Below, piece by piece: positions 52,010 through 61,786 of a stretch of 64,000 bases of DNA (its first letter is position 1; every line of letters begins with the position of its first letter). The position numbers and the translations under genes were made by a program. The notes beneath the pieces were generated by a model, which worked only from the letters and a program-made list of their open reading frames with translations, did no database searches and was not told the DNA's origin. This DNA is from Nostoc sp. KVJ3 (GTDB lineage: Bacteria > Cyanobacteriota > Cyanobacteriia > Cyanobacteriales > Nostocaceae). The DNA lies in the NCBI RefSeq assembly GCF_026127265.1, contig NZ_WWFG01000001.1, positions 3,399,501 through 3,463,500 on the forward strand, in the 5' to 3' direction.

Positions 52010-53443
52010 TTAATCTAAATCGTTTTCTAAAACCGAAGCGATCGCAAGCTTTGTACTTGTTTGAAATTCTGTGATATTTACCCGACTCAGAAACCAAATC
52101 GACAGCACCATTCCCACGGCTTCTAGGACAAATACCAGTCCATAAGCTAACTCTAGGTTTGGTAGCAGCTTGCGTCCAATATCCAAAACCGTACCTCCGA
52201 TTACTACCGCTATTCCTCTAGAAATGGACTGCGCTAATCCCCATGCGCCAATAAATGTACCTGCGGCTTCTGCTGCGGTGAGATCCAACATCAAGCTAAT
52301 TGCTGCCGTTGTTAAAAAACCCGTAGCTAAACCAAATAAGACCAAAGCTAGTTTGAGAACTGCTGCATTAGCTGTGAATCCTGATATACCCAGCAATATT
52401 GAACAGAATGCTACCAACATACAGCCTAAACGTGCAGTTCTGCGCTTACCCAAACGCGGGACAATATAAAAGCCAGTAATTCCGTAAGCAATCAGTAAAC
52501 CCGTTCCATAAAAAACATTTAATTTGGTACTTTCCGCTAGGGGCATCTTAAACACTTGACCCGCATAAGGTTCCAAAATCGGGTCTTGCATAAACAAGCT
52601 GATAGTCATCACCAATAGAAAGGTGAAAAATATACCTGTTTGTGGACTAGCTGTCAAGATTTTCCAAGCATTCCCTAGAGTAATGCTATCTTCCCGGTTC
52701 ACCAGTGTAGAACGGGTTGAGTATTGAGAGTATTTTTTTTCTACGCCCAATGTCGCTGCGATCGCTAAACCAAATACAATTGCTGGGACGATAGTAAACA
52801 GCCTGGTGATAGATGTCTGTAAGGTTTCTAAGGTTGCTTCTGGCGTTAACTGTTTCAGCAAACTGGCACTGATAATTGCCCCAACAATAATCCCCACCAT
52901 TAACATCGACCAAACCACACCAACTACTTTAGAACGGTTATCTTCTTCAGATATATCCACCAACAAAGCAGCAAAGGCAGTACCGCTAGCAGAAATTCCT
53001 AGACCGTATATAGCGAAAACTAAAGCCAAAAGTGCTGTCCAGCCGATTGTTTGCGTTGTCCATGCCCAACCACCTGCACTGCTTGCGGCAAGATTGAGTT
53101 GCCATATTACTTGTATAGCTAAAAAGGCTGCGATCGCAAATATTGCCGCGCCTACCCAAACATAAGCTGTGCGGTGGTATCCCCATAAAGGCTTGGCATC
53201 GGAAATCTGGCCGAACCAAATCCGGGAAGGAGCAACAAATAAAGGCAGTGCTAGAACGACTGATACTAGCGTCGCCGGAATTGCTATTTCTTGAATCATG
53301 ACTCTGTTGAGTACGCCCAGAGTCAAAATAGACATCATGCTCAACCCCATCTGAAATAAACCCAACCGGAACATAGTCAGCAGGTTTACCCTTGGCACAG
53401 ATAGGGATTTTGTTTTGGTATCAAATACTTCACCGCTTGCCAT
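52010..53443 (-). CDS. BCD/PucC-family MFS carrier (chlorophyll delivery type)
   Basis: A 477-residue membrane protein with 12 predicted spans. The N-terminal segment VNLLTMFRLGLFQMGLSMMS and the ISDAKPLWGYHRTAYVWVG loop (about 80-98) are hallmarks of the PucC family, which in purple bacteria and cyanobacteria helps assemble pigment proteins and probably moves or presents (bacterio)chlorophyll. With chlG 3 kb away and btpA 7 kb away, it gives this arm a chlorophyll-protein assembly flavour, though each gene has its own surroundings. Confidence 0.9.
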   Translation of the reverse strand: MASGEVFDTKTKSLSVPRVNLLTMFRLGLFQMGLSMMSILTLGVLNRVMIQEIAIPATLVSVVLALPLFVAPSRIWFGQISDAKPLWGYHRTAYVWVGAAIFAIAAFLAIQVIWQLNLAASSAGGWAWTTQTIGWTALLALVFAIYGLGISASGTAFAALLVDISEEDNRSKVVGVVWSMLMVGIIVGAIISASLLKQLTPEATLETLQTSITRLFTIVPAIVFGLAIAATLGVEKKYSQYSTRSTLVNREDSITLGNAWKILTASPQTGIFFTFLLVMTISLFMQDPILEPYAGQVFKMPLAESTKLNVFYGTGLLIAYGITGFYIVPRLGKRRTARLGCMLVAFCSILLGISGFTANAAVLKLALVLFGLATGFLTTAAISLMLDLTAAEAAGTFIGAWGLAQSISRGIAVVIGGTVLDIGRKLLPNLELAYGLVFVLEAVGMVLSIWFLSRVNITEFQTSTKLAIASVLENDLD

Positions 53444-53580
53444 AGCTACTTTTTCGTATGGTTTATAGGATTTAATCTCTCTCTTTAAATAAAGATAAAC
53501 CCTACCCGCTCGAAATCAGCGAACGAAAAGTGGAAGCTGCAATCCGTCTACTTCACTTTATGGCTTGATTGTAATCTGCG

Positions 53581-53607
53581 ATGTCTACGACGGGCTACGC
53601 CTACGCA
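53581..53607. repeat. Second copy of the 27-bp dispersed repeat
   Basis: Exact reverse complement of 10997-11023. It lies about 27 bases upstream of the DUF2887-like gene, between it and the divergent PucC-like gene. Confidence 0.85.
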
Positions 53608-53633
53608 TCACAAGAGAATTTTAGGATGAAATA

Positions 53634-54113
53634 GTGAAACGAGATTCCATTTACTATCAAATTTTTAAGCGCTTTCCTCGGTTACTCTTTGAACTGATTG
53701 ATAATGAGTTAGGCGCAACTAATCAGCAGCCAATAGGCATCAACTTGATGCAGTTGACTCTAGCATCGGATGAAGTGATGGCACAGCAAGCAAAGCAATT
53801 GATTGAGCGGGTAAAATTAGAGGAAACGGACACACTGCCAAAAAACGAAATACTAGACATTATAACCACAATCGCCGTTTATAAGTTTTCGACCTTGAGT
53901 AGAGAGGAAGTTGAAGCTATGTTGGGACTGACTTTAGAGCAAACAAGGGTTTATCAGGAAGCGAAAGCCGAGGGTCGAGAAGAACGGAAAATTGAAATGT
54001 TGAAACTTACCGTTCCTCTGTTACTAAAAACAGGGATGAGTATGGAGCAGATCGCTCAACACCTCAATGTTGATATAGAAGCTGTCCAGCTTGCCACAGA
54101 ACAAAACACATAG
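53634..54113 (+). CDS. DUF2887/Rpn-type protein lacking its nuclease core
   Basis: A 159-residue protein. Residues 1-26 (MKRDSIYYQIFKRFPRLLFE and on) are the family N-terminus. Residues about 27-100 continue directly with the C-terminal half (IGINLMQLTLASDEVMAQQA, then LSREEVEAMLGLT and VYQEAKAEGREE). Full-length family members have about 100 more residues between these parts, holding the PD-(D/E)XK nuclease site, so an in-frame internal deletion is likely. A helix-turn-helix-like tail (MSMEQIAQHLNVDIEAVQLA) ends the protein. The start is a GTG with AGGA eight bases before. Possibly non-functional or regulatory. Confidence 0.7.
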   Translation: MKRDSIYYQIFKRFPRLLFELIDNELGATNQQPIGINLMQLTLASDEVMAQQAKQLIERVKLEETDTLPKNEILDIITTIAVYKFSTLSREEVEAMLGLTLEQTRVYQEAKAEGREERKIEMLKLTVPLLLKTGMSMEQIAQHLNVDIEAVQLATEQNT

Positions 54114-54819
54114 AATGGACATTTTATGTCTGTTGTCATACTTTTGCAAAATGAGGAGAGCTTGATTAAAATCCTCAATTGCCCTTTTATGGTTTCCAGA
54201 GCGATCGCGCCAAAATATGACAGATTAAGATGGCCATGACTTCATCGGAGTTGGGACTTGGTAAGATGGGACTCCAATCTCTAAAGTTTGCATAGTACTT
54301 CTACACTCACTCCCCCGAAAAATTGTTATGCCGCGTCCTGGAAAACTAAATTTTACTTTGGCTTTTAAATCACCTGCTGTAATCGCATCTCTGAGAAATG
54401 ATTCCCTTTCCAGAAGACAATTAACACAACAATTACCGAAATATGGATGCAGTAATTACTGCTGATTGATTTAAAGACTGCTGAGTATTCCAAGCAGCTT
54501 GATTTAATCTATCGATTGGGTGCGACTACGATGCTTCTGACCGATTTCTCACTTTTGAACCGTTGATAAACTTGTATTCAAAATCGTAGCCAATACTGCC
54601 TGGCTGACATGAAAAGATTTTAAAGTAAACCTAAGAGTAATACTTAGTAGAGTTATGGTATTGCGCTGGAACTTTATCGGACGCAATCAAGCCATATAAA
54701 AATATCAATGTAAAAATGTGGTTTTAACTACGCTATTTCATTGAATTGGTAAGATAAAATTGCCGTATGTATGTCATCAAAGTACTTACCTTCATCTAGT
54801 AACAAAAAAGGCATAAGCA
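54114..54819. other. Intergenic region, probably decayed coding sequence
   Basis: Two short open stretches have coding-like composition: 54328-54462 (44 codons starting MPRPGKLNFTLAF) and 54456-54566 (about 36 codons, LKTAEYSKQLDLIYRLG). I can match neither to a family. They overlap, lack ribosome sites and may be relics. No repeats or hairpins of note are present. Confidence 0.4.
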
Positions 54820-55044
54820 ATGACTAAAGAACCAGTCAAGGTAATATTATGGGAAGAAAATCAAAAAGATTTTCTAAAAAAGTTCTATGATCTCCAATTT
54901 ACTCCCAGAGTAGGAGAGGAAGTTTATCTAAAAAAGGAGAAATGGAAAGTAACCAGAGTAGAGCATGATGTAGAAATTAGTGAGATTAATGTCTACATGG
55001 AATTAATCAAAAAACCCAAGCAGGATAAATCATCTAATTCTTAA
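54820..55044 (+). CDS. Small unrecognised protein
   Basis: A 74-residue, lysine/glutamate-rich soluble protein starting MTKEPVKVILWEENQKDF. The predicted order is strand-helix-strand-strand-strand with FTPRVGEEVYLKKEKWKV in the middle, which would suit a small beta-barrel. There is no cysteine and no membrane segment. I know no family. AT-rich upstream sequence lacks a strong ribosome site, so confidence is moderate. Confidence 0.5.
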   Translation: MTKEPVKVILWEENQKDFLKKFYDLQFTPRVGEEVYLKKEKWKVTRVEHDVEISEINVYMELIKKPKQDKSSNS

Positions 55045-55104
55045 ATACAAGTAAATACACTCAACTATAGCAATCCTATTTGATTTGTGAGAATTGCAAC
55101 CCGC

Positions 55105-55137
55105 AGATCCCCGACTTCTCGAAGAAGTCGGGGATCT
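55105..55137. repeat. Perfect hairpin repeat AGATCCCCGACTTCT
   Basis: Arms 55105-55119 and 55123-55137 are exact complements with a three-base loop. It is a dispersed element (decayed copy at 3597-3629) that may also end the upstream transcript. Confidence 0.85.
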
Positions 55138-55301
55138 TGTTTATGCGCGTTTGATTCAGGTTTTAAATTTTTATGCAAGGCGCGGTGTCTACGACTACGC
55201 ACCACAAGATTTGCAGCCAAGTGGTGGCGATCGCACCCAATCTTGTCTGTAACGATACACTATAAAAGTAAAGAAATGTAAATAAATTAAATTTTGCAAC
55301 C

Positions 55302-56249
55302 GTGGAAAACATCACATTGGGGCAAAATGGCCCAGTTGTTACACCTTTGTGCATAGGCACTTGGGCTTGGGGTGATAAACTATTTTGGAATTATGGCGAT
55401 CGCTACGGCGCAGAACAGTTACAAGAAGCCTTTACAGCAGCCTTAGAAGCTGGCATTACCTTCTTTGATACTGCTGAAGTCTACGGAATGGGACTATCAG
55501 AGAAATTTTTAGGGCAATTTTTGCAACAGACACAACAACCTGTACAAATCGCCACAAAATTTGGCCCCCTACCGTGGCGATTTACAGCCCAATCCGTATC
55601 TGATGCTTTAACAGATAGCCTCAAACGTCTGCAATTAGAGCGAATTGCCCTGTATCAAGTGCATTGGCCTTTTGCCTTCTTTTTAAGCCAAGAAACTCTG
55701 ATGAACGCCCTAGCGGATGAAGTGAAGCTCGGCAGAATTGCCGCAGTCGGTGTAAGTAATTACTCAGCAGAGCAAATGCGAGACGCGCATCAAATATTGG
55801 CGGCTCGTGGAGTACCTTTGGCTGTGAACCAAGTGCGCTATTCTTTACTCAGTCGCCAAGTTGAAACCAAAGGTATTATCACAACTGCCCGTGAGTTAGG
55901 TGTGACTATCCTGGCATATAGTCCTTTAGCTCAGGGATTACTCACAGGTAAATACAGTATTGATAGTGCAGAAACCCCCACTGGTGCAAGGAAAATAGAC
56001 CCGCGATTTAAGAAAGAAGGTCTGCAAAAAATTGCTCCAGTTATCTCTTTGCTACGCAATTTTGGGGAAAAATACGATCGCACCCCCGCCCAAGTTGCTC
56101 TCAACTGGTTAATTGCTCAGGAGAATGTTATTCCCATTGCTGGAGTCAAGACAGCCGAACAAGTGCGGCAGAATGCTGGTGCTTTGGGGTGGAAATTGAG
56201 CGACGATGAAGTTGGAGAGTTAGAACTAGTTAGTCGTCTTTGGCTGTAG
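55302..56249 (+). CDS. Aldo/keto reductase
   Basis: A 315-residue NADPH-dependent TIM-barrel oxidoreductase. The catalytic tetrad is visible: Asp and Tyr in FFDTAEVYGMG (about 54-64), Lys in IATKFGP (about 84-90) and His in YQVHWP (about 122-127). The NADP pocket SPLAQGLLTGKY (about 208-219) and the late APVISLLRNFGEKYDRTPAQ region are typical. It belongs to the group with YhdN-like general stress reductases. Its start is a GTG at 55302. A GC-rich repeat (55181-55215) lies in the upstream region. Confidence 0.9.
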   Translation: MENITLGQNGPVVTPLCIGTWAWGDKLFWNYGDRYGAEQLQEAFTAALEAGITFFDTAEVYGMGLSEKFLGQFLQQTQQPVQIATKFGPLPWRFTAQSVSDALTDSLKRLQLERIALYQVHWPFAFFLSQETLMNALADEVKLGRIAAVGVSNYSAEQMRDAHQILAARGVPLAVNQVRYSLLSRQVETKGIITTARELGVTILAYSPLAQGLLTGKYSIDSAETPTGARKIDPRFKKEGLQKIAPVISLLRNFGEKYDRTPAQVALNWLIAQENVIPIAGVKTAEQVRQNAGALGWKLSDDEVGELELVSRLWL

Positions 56250-56259
56250 TATTTCTCAA

Positions 56260-56820
56260 CTACTCAAACACAGGAGGCCAAATTTCTGACACTATTAGCT
56301 CCCAACCTGGTAATAAGTCTGGTAGTGTCAGTCTATCGTTATCCTGCAAAATTATTGGTTCTTGATTGAGTCGATAAACTGTGAGTGTCAATTTGTCAGG
56401 ATCAATTAGGATACCAACAGTAGATCCGAGTTGTAAGAATAGCTGAATCTTTTCTACCAGTGATTTAATTCGATCTGACTTAGATTTTATTTCAACCATC
56501 AAGTCAGGTACGAGTTCCACAAAGTCGCGCTTGCTTGTTTTTAATCTATCAGCATGAACAAAAGATACATCGGGAGCGCGGAGATTTCGTTTTTCGTTAT
56601 CAGTTTCTAATGTAGGCAAAATAAAACCCGCACTAGAACCAGTTACCCGTCCTAGCCTCTGTGGGCGCACCCAATTAGCCAATTGCCGCGCAAACTCTAT
56701 GCCTATTTCCTCTGACTCATAATCTGATGGCCCCATAACAACTATATTTCCGTCTACTAGCTCCATCTGCCATTCTGGATGCTCTACTTGTAGTTGCTCT
56801 AAGTCTGGAATAGTGAACAT
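56260..56820 (-). CDS. Uma2-family protein (DUF820)
   Basis: A 186-residue protein with the complete Uma2 core. It begins FTIPDLEQLQVEHPEWQMEL and continues DGNIVVMGPSDYESEEIG. Then come the RAPDVSFVHADRL strand, the acidic VELVPDLMVEIKSKSDRIK segment and GILIDPDKLTLTVYRL. It has no coiled tail, unlike the trio at 43.8-46.0 kb. It is the fourth intact or nearly intact Uma2 gene of the window. It converges on the aldo/keto reductase with ten bases between them. Confidence 0.9.
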   Translation of the reverse strand: MFTIPDLEQLQVEHPEWQMELVDGNIVVMGPSDYESEEIGIEFARQLANWVRPQRLGRVTGSSAGFILPTLETDNEKRNLRAPDVSFVHADRLKTSKRDFVELVPDLMVEIKSKSDRIKSLVEKIQLFLQLGSTVGILIDPDKLTLTVYRLNQEPIILQDNDRLTLPDLLPGWELIVSEIWPPVFE

Positions 56821-57017
56821 AAGACCACGAAGAATGCATCTTTAATTTATCTTCCTACAAACGGGTAGAAAAAATTAGCAAAAAAGCCAAAAAGTCAAGA
56901 GTCAAAGTCAAAATCTTGACTCCTAACTCTCAACTCTCCAATTTTAGGTTTGGATTTTGGATTGAAGAAAAAATCTAAAAATCTAAAATCCAAAATTAAT
57001 TCACTTCTAATTGTTGA

Positions 57018-58544
57018 CTAAGAAGCTGATTCTCTAGCTGTAGGTGAACCTATCTTTTTACTAGGGGATGCAGAAGACTCGTTCCCACTTGTCCGCAGTT
57101 TTGGCTTGGGAGAAGAATGTCTTTCTTCGTTGCTATCTGATTTCCATGCAGAACGAGGGCGATCGCTAGAAGATGATTCACGACGCTTACCAAGTCTAGG
57201 TTTGGGAGCGGAAGATTCCTCTTGGGGAATTTCCACGTCTGAACTCAACCAAGCGGGACGAGTTTGATCGTAAGCAATTTGCAGTGCAGCTGCGGCGATC
57301 GCTTGAGCATCATATTCTGCAATCAGTTCGCTAACTATCGGCAAGAATGAAGCCAAACGCTCACCTGTCAAAGCTTCCCGCACCAGTTCTTGCAATTTCA
57401 GGATGTGCCGCGCTTCAATTTGGGCGCGTGTTGGAATGGTCAGCAATTGCCAACTTTGGCGGTTATGACGTTCAAATGTTTGCTGTTTGCGCCGCTCAAA
57501 TGGTTGTACTAAGGAAATTGCTGTTCCTTCTTTACCAGCACGACCAGTCCGACCAATACGGTGGACGTAGGTTTCTACGCTATCGGGTAAGTCGAAGTTG
57601 ATTACGTGGGAGAGTTGATCGACATCTAACCCCCGTGCTGCAATATCAGTTGCTACCACCCAACGGACTTGACGGTTACGGAATCTGATCAATAACCGTT
57701 CCCGCGCTTGTTGTGACAAGTCACCGTGGTATTCATCTACACTGTGACCAGCCCCTTGTAACTGACTGGTGAGTTCTGCGGCGGTGCGTCTGGTGCGAAC
57801 AAAGATTAAAGCTGTTTCTGGATCTTCCATTTCCAGAATCGGCTGTAAAGCTTTGGCTTTTGTCCAGTGGCGGGGGATCAAGTAAGCTACTTGATTAATC
57901 TTGTTGGGAGCGGCTTTTGGCTGCTCAACGGTGACAGTTGCAGGCGATCGCAAGAACTTGTTCACTAACATCCGAATCGATGGTGGCATTGTTGCCGAGA
58001 ATAAAGCTGTTTGGCGATCTACGGGCGCTTGCGAGAGGATTTTGATTACATCGTCGATAAAGCCCATACTCAACATTTCATCAGCTTCATCCAACACAAA
58101 CCATTTCACTTGATCGAGCTTTAAACAGCCGCGATCGAGTAAATCGATCACCCGTCCTGGAGTACCCACGACCATGTGAACGCCACGTCTGAGTTGTAAC
58201 ATTTGGCGGTCAATTGATTGACCACCATAGATTGCTAACACCCGCAATCCTTCATCACCGATGAATTGGGCGATCGCATCGTGAACTTGCATTGCTAATT
58301 CACGAGTTGGGGTTAAAACTATGGCTTGTACGGCTTTTTGATTAATATCTAGCCGCTCTAAAATAGGCAGTGAAAATGCTGCTGTTTTGCCTGTTCCAGT
58401 TTGAGATTGACCGACTACATCACGACCACCCAGCAATTGGGGAATTGCTTGGATTTGAATGTTAGTTGGTTCGGTAAAACCGATTTTTTCTAGTTGTGCG
58501 ACACGTTCTTGAGAAATACCTAATTCTTGGAATGAAAGAGTCAT
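57018..58544 (-). CDS. DEAD-box RNA helicase (CrhR/DeaD-like)
   Basis: A 508-residue cold-shock-type helicase. All motifs are present: Q motif FTEPTNIQIQAIP, motif I SQTGTGKTAA (about 47-56), Ia PTRELAMQ, Ib TPGRVIDLL, II VLDEADEML (about 150-158), III SATMPP, IV LIFVRTRR, V TDIAARGLDV and VI HRIGRTGRAG (about 330-339). A helical C-terminal domain and a disordered serine/arginine/proline-rich tail (about 440-508) follow, probably for RNA binding. In cyanobacteria this type unwinds RNA during cold and redox stress. A GTCATTA-type heptamer array lies in its upstream region. Confidence 0.93.
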   Translation of the reverse strand: MTLSFQELGISQERVAQLEKIGFTEPTNIQIQAIPQLLGGRDVVGQSQTGTGKTAAFSLPILERLDINQKAVQAIVLTPTRELAMQVHDAIAQFIGDEGLRVLAIYGGQSIDRQMLQLRRGVHMVVGTPGRVIDLLDRGCLKLDQVKWFVLDEADEMLSMGFIDDVIKILSQAPVDRQTALFSATMPPSIRMLVNKFLRSPATVTVEQPKAAPNKINQVAYLIPRHWTKAKALQPILEMEDPETALIFVRTRRTAAELTSQLQGAGHSVDEYHGDLSQQARERLLIRFRNRQVRWVVATDIAARGLDVDQLSHVINFDLPDSVETYVHRIGRTGRAGKEGTAISLVQPFERRKQQTFERHNRQSWQLLTIPTRAQIEARHILKLQELVREALTGERLASFLPIVSELIAEYDAQAIAAAALQIAYDQTRPAWLSSDVEIPQEESSAPKPRLGKRRESSSSDRPRSAWKSDSNEERHSSPKPKLRTSGNESSASPSKKIGSPTARESAS

Positions 58545-58580
58545 TAATTCGTCCTAAATTTTATGTAAGGATTTTTGGAT

Positions 58581-58634
58581 TAGTCATTTAGTCATTAGTC
58601 ATTTAGTCATTAGTCATTAGTCATTAGTTATTAG
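58581..58634. repeat. Heptamer-like array TAGTCAT(T)
   Basis: About seven TAGTCAT units, some with an extra T, in the leader region of the helicase gene. Confidence 0.85.
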
Positions 58635-58805
58635 TAAGCCAAGGGTGATAGCGTAGCCTAACTCTTAAAGAGGCTATGGCAAGTCCGCCAGCGTTTCAGG
58701 TAAACCCTCATGAAAACTGCTATTAATGCAGCATTGACCTTAGTATAAGGATGAATCTGTAAGGGTCATTTAACAAAGGACAAAAGACAAAGGACAAATG
58801 ACAGC

Positions 58806-60125
58806 TTAGTTATTGACTACTTGACCATAGAGGTCGTATGTATCAGCGTGGTGAATCGCTACTGGCACGATGGTTCCTAACTTTGCCTGGCCTTTGACAT
58901 ACACCAGACCATCAACCTCTGGGGAAAATCTACCTGAACGACCTATTAGTTCACCACTTTCAGGATTTTCTTGCTCAATCAGGACATCGACGATTTTGCC
59001 TACTTCCTGTTGATTTTTCTTTTGAGAAATCGGTTGCTGGAGTTCCATCAGTTGGTATCGGCGATCGTCCATCACTTCTTGGGCCAACTGATTTGGTAGC
59101 TTGTAAGCTGGCGTTCCTTCCTCAGAGGAAAAGGTGAACACACCAACATGATCGAATTCATGCCGTTGAACGAACTCTAGTAGATGCTCAAAATGCTCTT
59201 GTGTTTCTCCTGGGAAACCAACAATAAATGTTGTCCGCAATACGGCTGTTGGTAGCGCCGTTTTGATGCGATCTATAATCCCATCATTTACGCGCCCTTG
59301 CCAAGGACGGTTCATAGCGCGGAGAATATCTGGATGAGAATGCTGCAAGGGCAAATCCAGATAAGGCAAGACGTTTGGTGTTTCTTGAATCGCCGCGATC
59401 GCATCTGGGGTCAGTCCCGTGGGATAAGCGTAATGCATTCTGATCCACGGTATATCTACTTTCCCCAAAGCGCGAAGTAATTCGGCTAATTTTGGCTGAC
59501 CGTAAATATCCAAACCGTAATTAGTGGTGATTTGGGAAATTAAAATAATTTCCTTTACCCCTTGACTAACTAACTGCTCCGCTTCGGCGACTATAGATTC
59601 AATAGTACGCGATCGCTGGTTCCCTCGAAGATGAGGAATTATACAAAATGCACAACGATAATCACAACCTTCGGCAACTCGGAGGTAAGCTACACCCTCA
59701 GTTGTAGTGCGATAGCGAGGTGTAGTTTCGTCGGCAATATAGGTTGGCTCAATACTAACCTGTTTGACCCGTTCGCCTTGTTCTACACGCTCAATTACAT
59801 TAACAATTTTGTGATAATCGCCTGTACCCACAATGGCTACTGCTTCGGGTAACTCTTCCAAAAGTTGTTCTTGGAAGTGTTGCGCCATACAGCCAGTGAT
59901 TACGATCTTTTTATTTGCCTCTGCCAGTTCTACCAAAGTTCTGACAGATTCTTGCCGGGCTGCTTCAATAAAACTACAAGTATTAACAATAACGTAATCT
60001 GCTAACTCTTCATTTGTATCTACACCGTAACCTGCTTCTACAAGCATTCCCAGCATGTGTTCTGTATCAATTCGATTTTTCTCGCAGCCCAGATGAGAAA
60101 TGGCAATTGTTGGCTTGTCACCCAT
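58806..60125 (-). CDS. rimO: Ribosomal protein S12 methylthiotransferase
   Basis: A 439-residue radical SAM enzyme that adds a methylthio group to the conserved aspartate of ribosomal protein S12. The N-terminal UPF0004 domain contributes cysteines in HLGCEKNRID, VNTCSF and VITGCMAQ for one iron-sulfur cluster. The radical SAM motif CDYRCAFCIIP (C-x3-C-x2-C, about 154-164) holds the other. A C-terminal TRAM domain (about 370-437) binds RNA. Size and order are exactly those of RimO, not MiaB. Confidence 0.95.
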   Translation of the reverse strand: MGDKPTIAISHLGCEKNRIDTEHMLGMLVEAGYGVDTNEELADYVIVNTCSFIEAARQESVRTLVELAEANKKIVITGCMAQHFQEQLLEELPEAVAIVGTGDYHKIVNVIERVEQGERVKQVSIEPTYIADETTPRYRTTTEGVAYLRVAEGCDYRCAFCIIPHLRGNQRSRTIESIVAEAEQLVSQGVKEIILISQITTNYGLDIYGQPKLAELLRALGKVDIPWIRMHYAYPTGLTPDAIAAIQETPNVLPYLDLPLQHSHPDILRAMNRPWQGRVNDGIIDRIKTALPTAVLRTTFIVGFPGETQEHFEHLLEFVQRHEFDHVGVFTFSSEEGTPAYKLPNQLAQEVMDDRRYQLMELQQPISQKKNQQEVGKIVDVLIEQENPESGELIGRSGRFSPEVDGLVYVKGQAKLGTIVPVAIHHADTYDLYGQVVNN

Positions 60126-60800
60126 ATTTGGAAAATATCTTCATTTTTTTTCTTCTTGATAATCAAACATTCCGGCGCTAACTTCGCTTTTTGCTATCAG
60201 CATCCTCATGAAAACACTACAGTGACAAATTCCCACTGTTAGTAACCGTCCGTGGACTCATAACCCTATCAATAAATAAAAATAGAGGTCATGTTATGAT
60301 ATTCCTATCAATCTGTTCCCCAGGGTAAATTGAAGTGTCTTTGGGTACATTTGACACTTGTAATCTTTTTTAACAATTCGCCTATTGGTATTTTACATTA
60401 CCTTGGCGTGTGCGTTGTTAATCTACCCATCGGGAAGCCGCCCAAAGGGCTTGTTGTTGAGAAGTCGCTACCCTCCGGGAAATCGACGAAAGCGACTACG
60501 CTTGATAAAGCAGTAATGTTAACCTGGCGATTGGCAAGTCCTGCGACTGGGCGCGGACAAGATGCCTAAACCACGGAAAGCTGCCTTGCGTCTAGTGAGT
60601 GGCAAACTCCTCTTGTAGCCAGGTTTTATCTTAACATATCTTATGGGAGGTTTCACGCCAATTTCCATCTGAGGAAGGAGGCAGTAAACCGACTATCATA
60701 AAACACATTTGACTAGTTAATGAAAAGTCAAGAGTCAAGGGTCATACAGTCAATAGTCAAAAAATTCTAGACTCTGGACTCCGCGAGGCGGATTAAAGAC
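60126..60800. other. Intergenic region with palindromic repeat
   Basis: A GC-rich repeat (about 60428-60520, GAAGCCGCCCAAAGGGCTTG with further short palindromes) fills the middle. The right end has GACTCCGCGAGGCGGATT next to the btpA start. Short open frames here translate the repeat. No other structure is evident. Confidence 0.55.
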
Positions 60801-61649
60801 GTGGACTTATATCAATTATTTAAAACTCGCTCACCGATTATTGGCGTGGTTCACCTGCTACCACTACCTACCTCACCCCGTTGGGGAGGTAGCCTCAAAG
60901 CGGTGATTGACCGGGCCGAACAAGAAGCCGTAGCCCTTGCAAGCGGAGGGGTTGATGGGTTGATTGTGGAGAATTTTTTCGACGCGCCTTTTACTAAAAA
61001 CCAAGTCGATCCCGTGGTTGTGAGTGCTATGACCATAGTGGTGCAACGGATACAAAACTTGGTAACTTTGCCTATAGGGTTAAACGTTTTGCGAAACGAC
61101 GGCAAAAGTGCAATGGCGATCGCTAGCTGTGTACAGGCGCAATTTATCCGCGTCAACGTTCTCACAGGGGTAATGGCAACGGATCAGGGATTAATTGAGG
61201 GAGAAGCCTATCAACTACTCCGCTATCGACGGGAGTTAGGCTGTGATGTTAAAATCCTGGCCGATGTTTTGGTGAAGCACGCCCGTCCTTTGAGTTCTCC
61301 AAATCTCACAGTAGCTGTGAAAGACACCATTGAAAGGGGTTTAGCAGACGGAGTTATTTTATCTGGTTGGGCTACTGGTAGTCCACCTAACTTAGAAGAT
61401 TTGGAACTAGCTTGTGATGCAGCAGCTGGCACACCAGTGTTTATCGGTAGTGGAGCCAATTGGGAAAATATTGATACATTGATGCAAGCAGCAGATGGTG
61501 TAATAGTTTCCAGTTCTCTAAAACGTCACGGACGAATAGAGCAACCAATTGACCCAATTCGCGTCAGCCAATTTGTCGAAGCTGCGCGTCGCAGTCGGAA
61601 CTCCAAAGTTGAAAGCAAATCAGCAGAACAAGTGAAATTACATTCTTAG
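60801..61649 (+). CDS. btpA: BtpA-family photosystem I biogenesis protein
   Basis: A 282-residue TIM-barrel-like protein. The start PIIGVVHLLPLPTSPRWGGS (residues 13-32) and the following GGVDGLIVENFFDAPF (about 49-64) are strongly typical of BtpA, needed to stabilise photosystem I complexes in Synechocystis. Later segments are LPIGLNVLRNDG, ADVLVKHARPL and ADGVIVSSSLK. It is peripheral to the thylakoid membrane in studied cases. The start is a GTG at 60801, next to a repeat. Confidence 0.9.
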   Translation: MDLYQLFKTRSPIIGVVHLLPLPTSPRWGGSLKAVIDRAEQEAVALASGGVDGLIVENFFDAPFTKNQVDPVVVSAMTIVVQRIQNLVTLPIGLNVLRNDGKSAMAIASCVQAQFIRVNVLTGVMATDQGLIEGEAYQLLRYRRELGCDVKILADVLVKHARPLSSPNLTVAVKDTIERGLADGVILSGWATGSPPNLEDLELACDAAAGTPVFIGSGANWENIDTLMQAADGVIVSSSLKRHGRIEQPIDPIRVSQFVEAARRSRNSKVESKSAEQVKLHS

Positions 61650-61674
61650 AAAGTGGGGAAAGAGAGTTAGGAGT

Positions 61675-61760
61675 TAGAAGTTAGGAGTTATGAGTTTTAA
61701 ATTAATTGTTCCTAACTCCTCATTCTTAACTCCTCACTCCTCACTCTTAACTCCTAACTT
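61675..61760. repeat. Inverted STRR repeat between btpA and the VKOR gene
   Basis: GTTAGAAGTTAGGAGTTATG on the left and CCTAACTCCTC, TTAACTCCTCACTCCTCACT on the right form an inverted array around an AT-rich centre, as at 47638 and inside the aminopeptidase gene. Confidence 0.7.
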
Positions 61761-61786
61761 TTACCAATCCCCACTCCCTAATATTT

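Noticed and set aside
52806..53165. 119-codon open frame antisense to the PucC-like carrier
   Set aside because: It is an open antisense frame of a well-conserved membrane protein gene, with no ribosome site and no recognisable protein.
60330..60569. 79-codon plus-strand frame
   Set aside because: Most of it is the translation of a GC-rich dispersed repeat (about 60428-60520).
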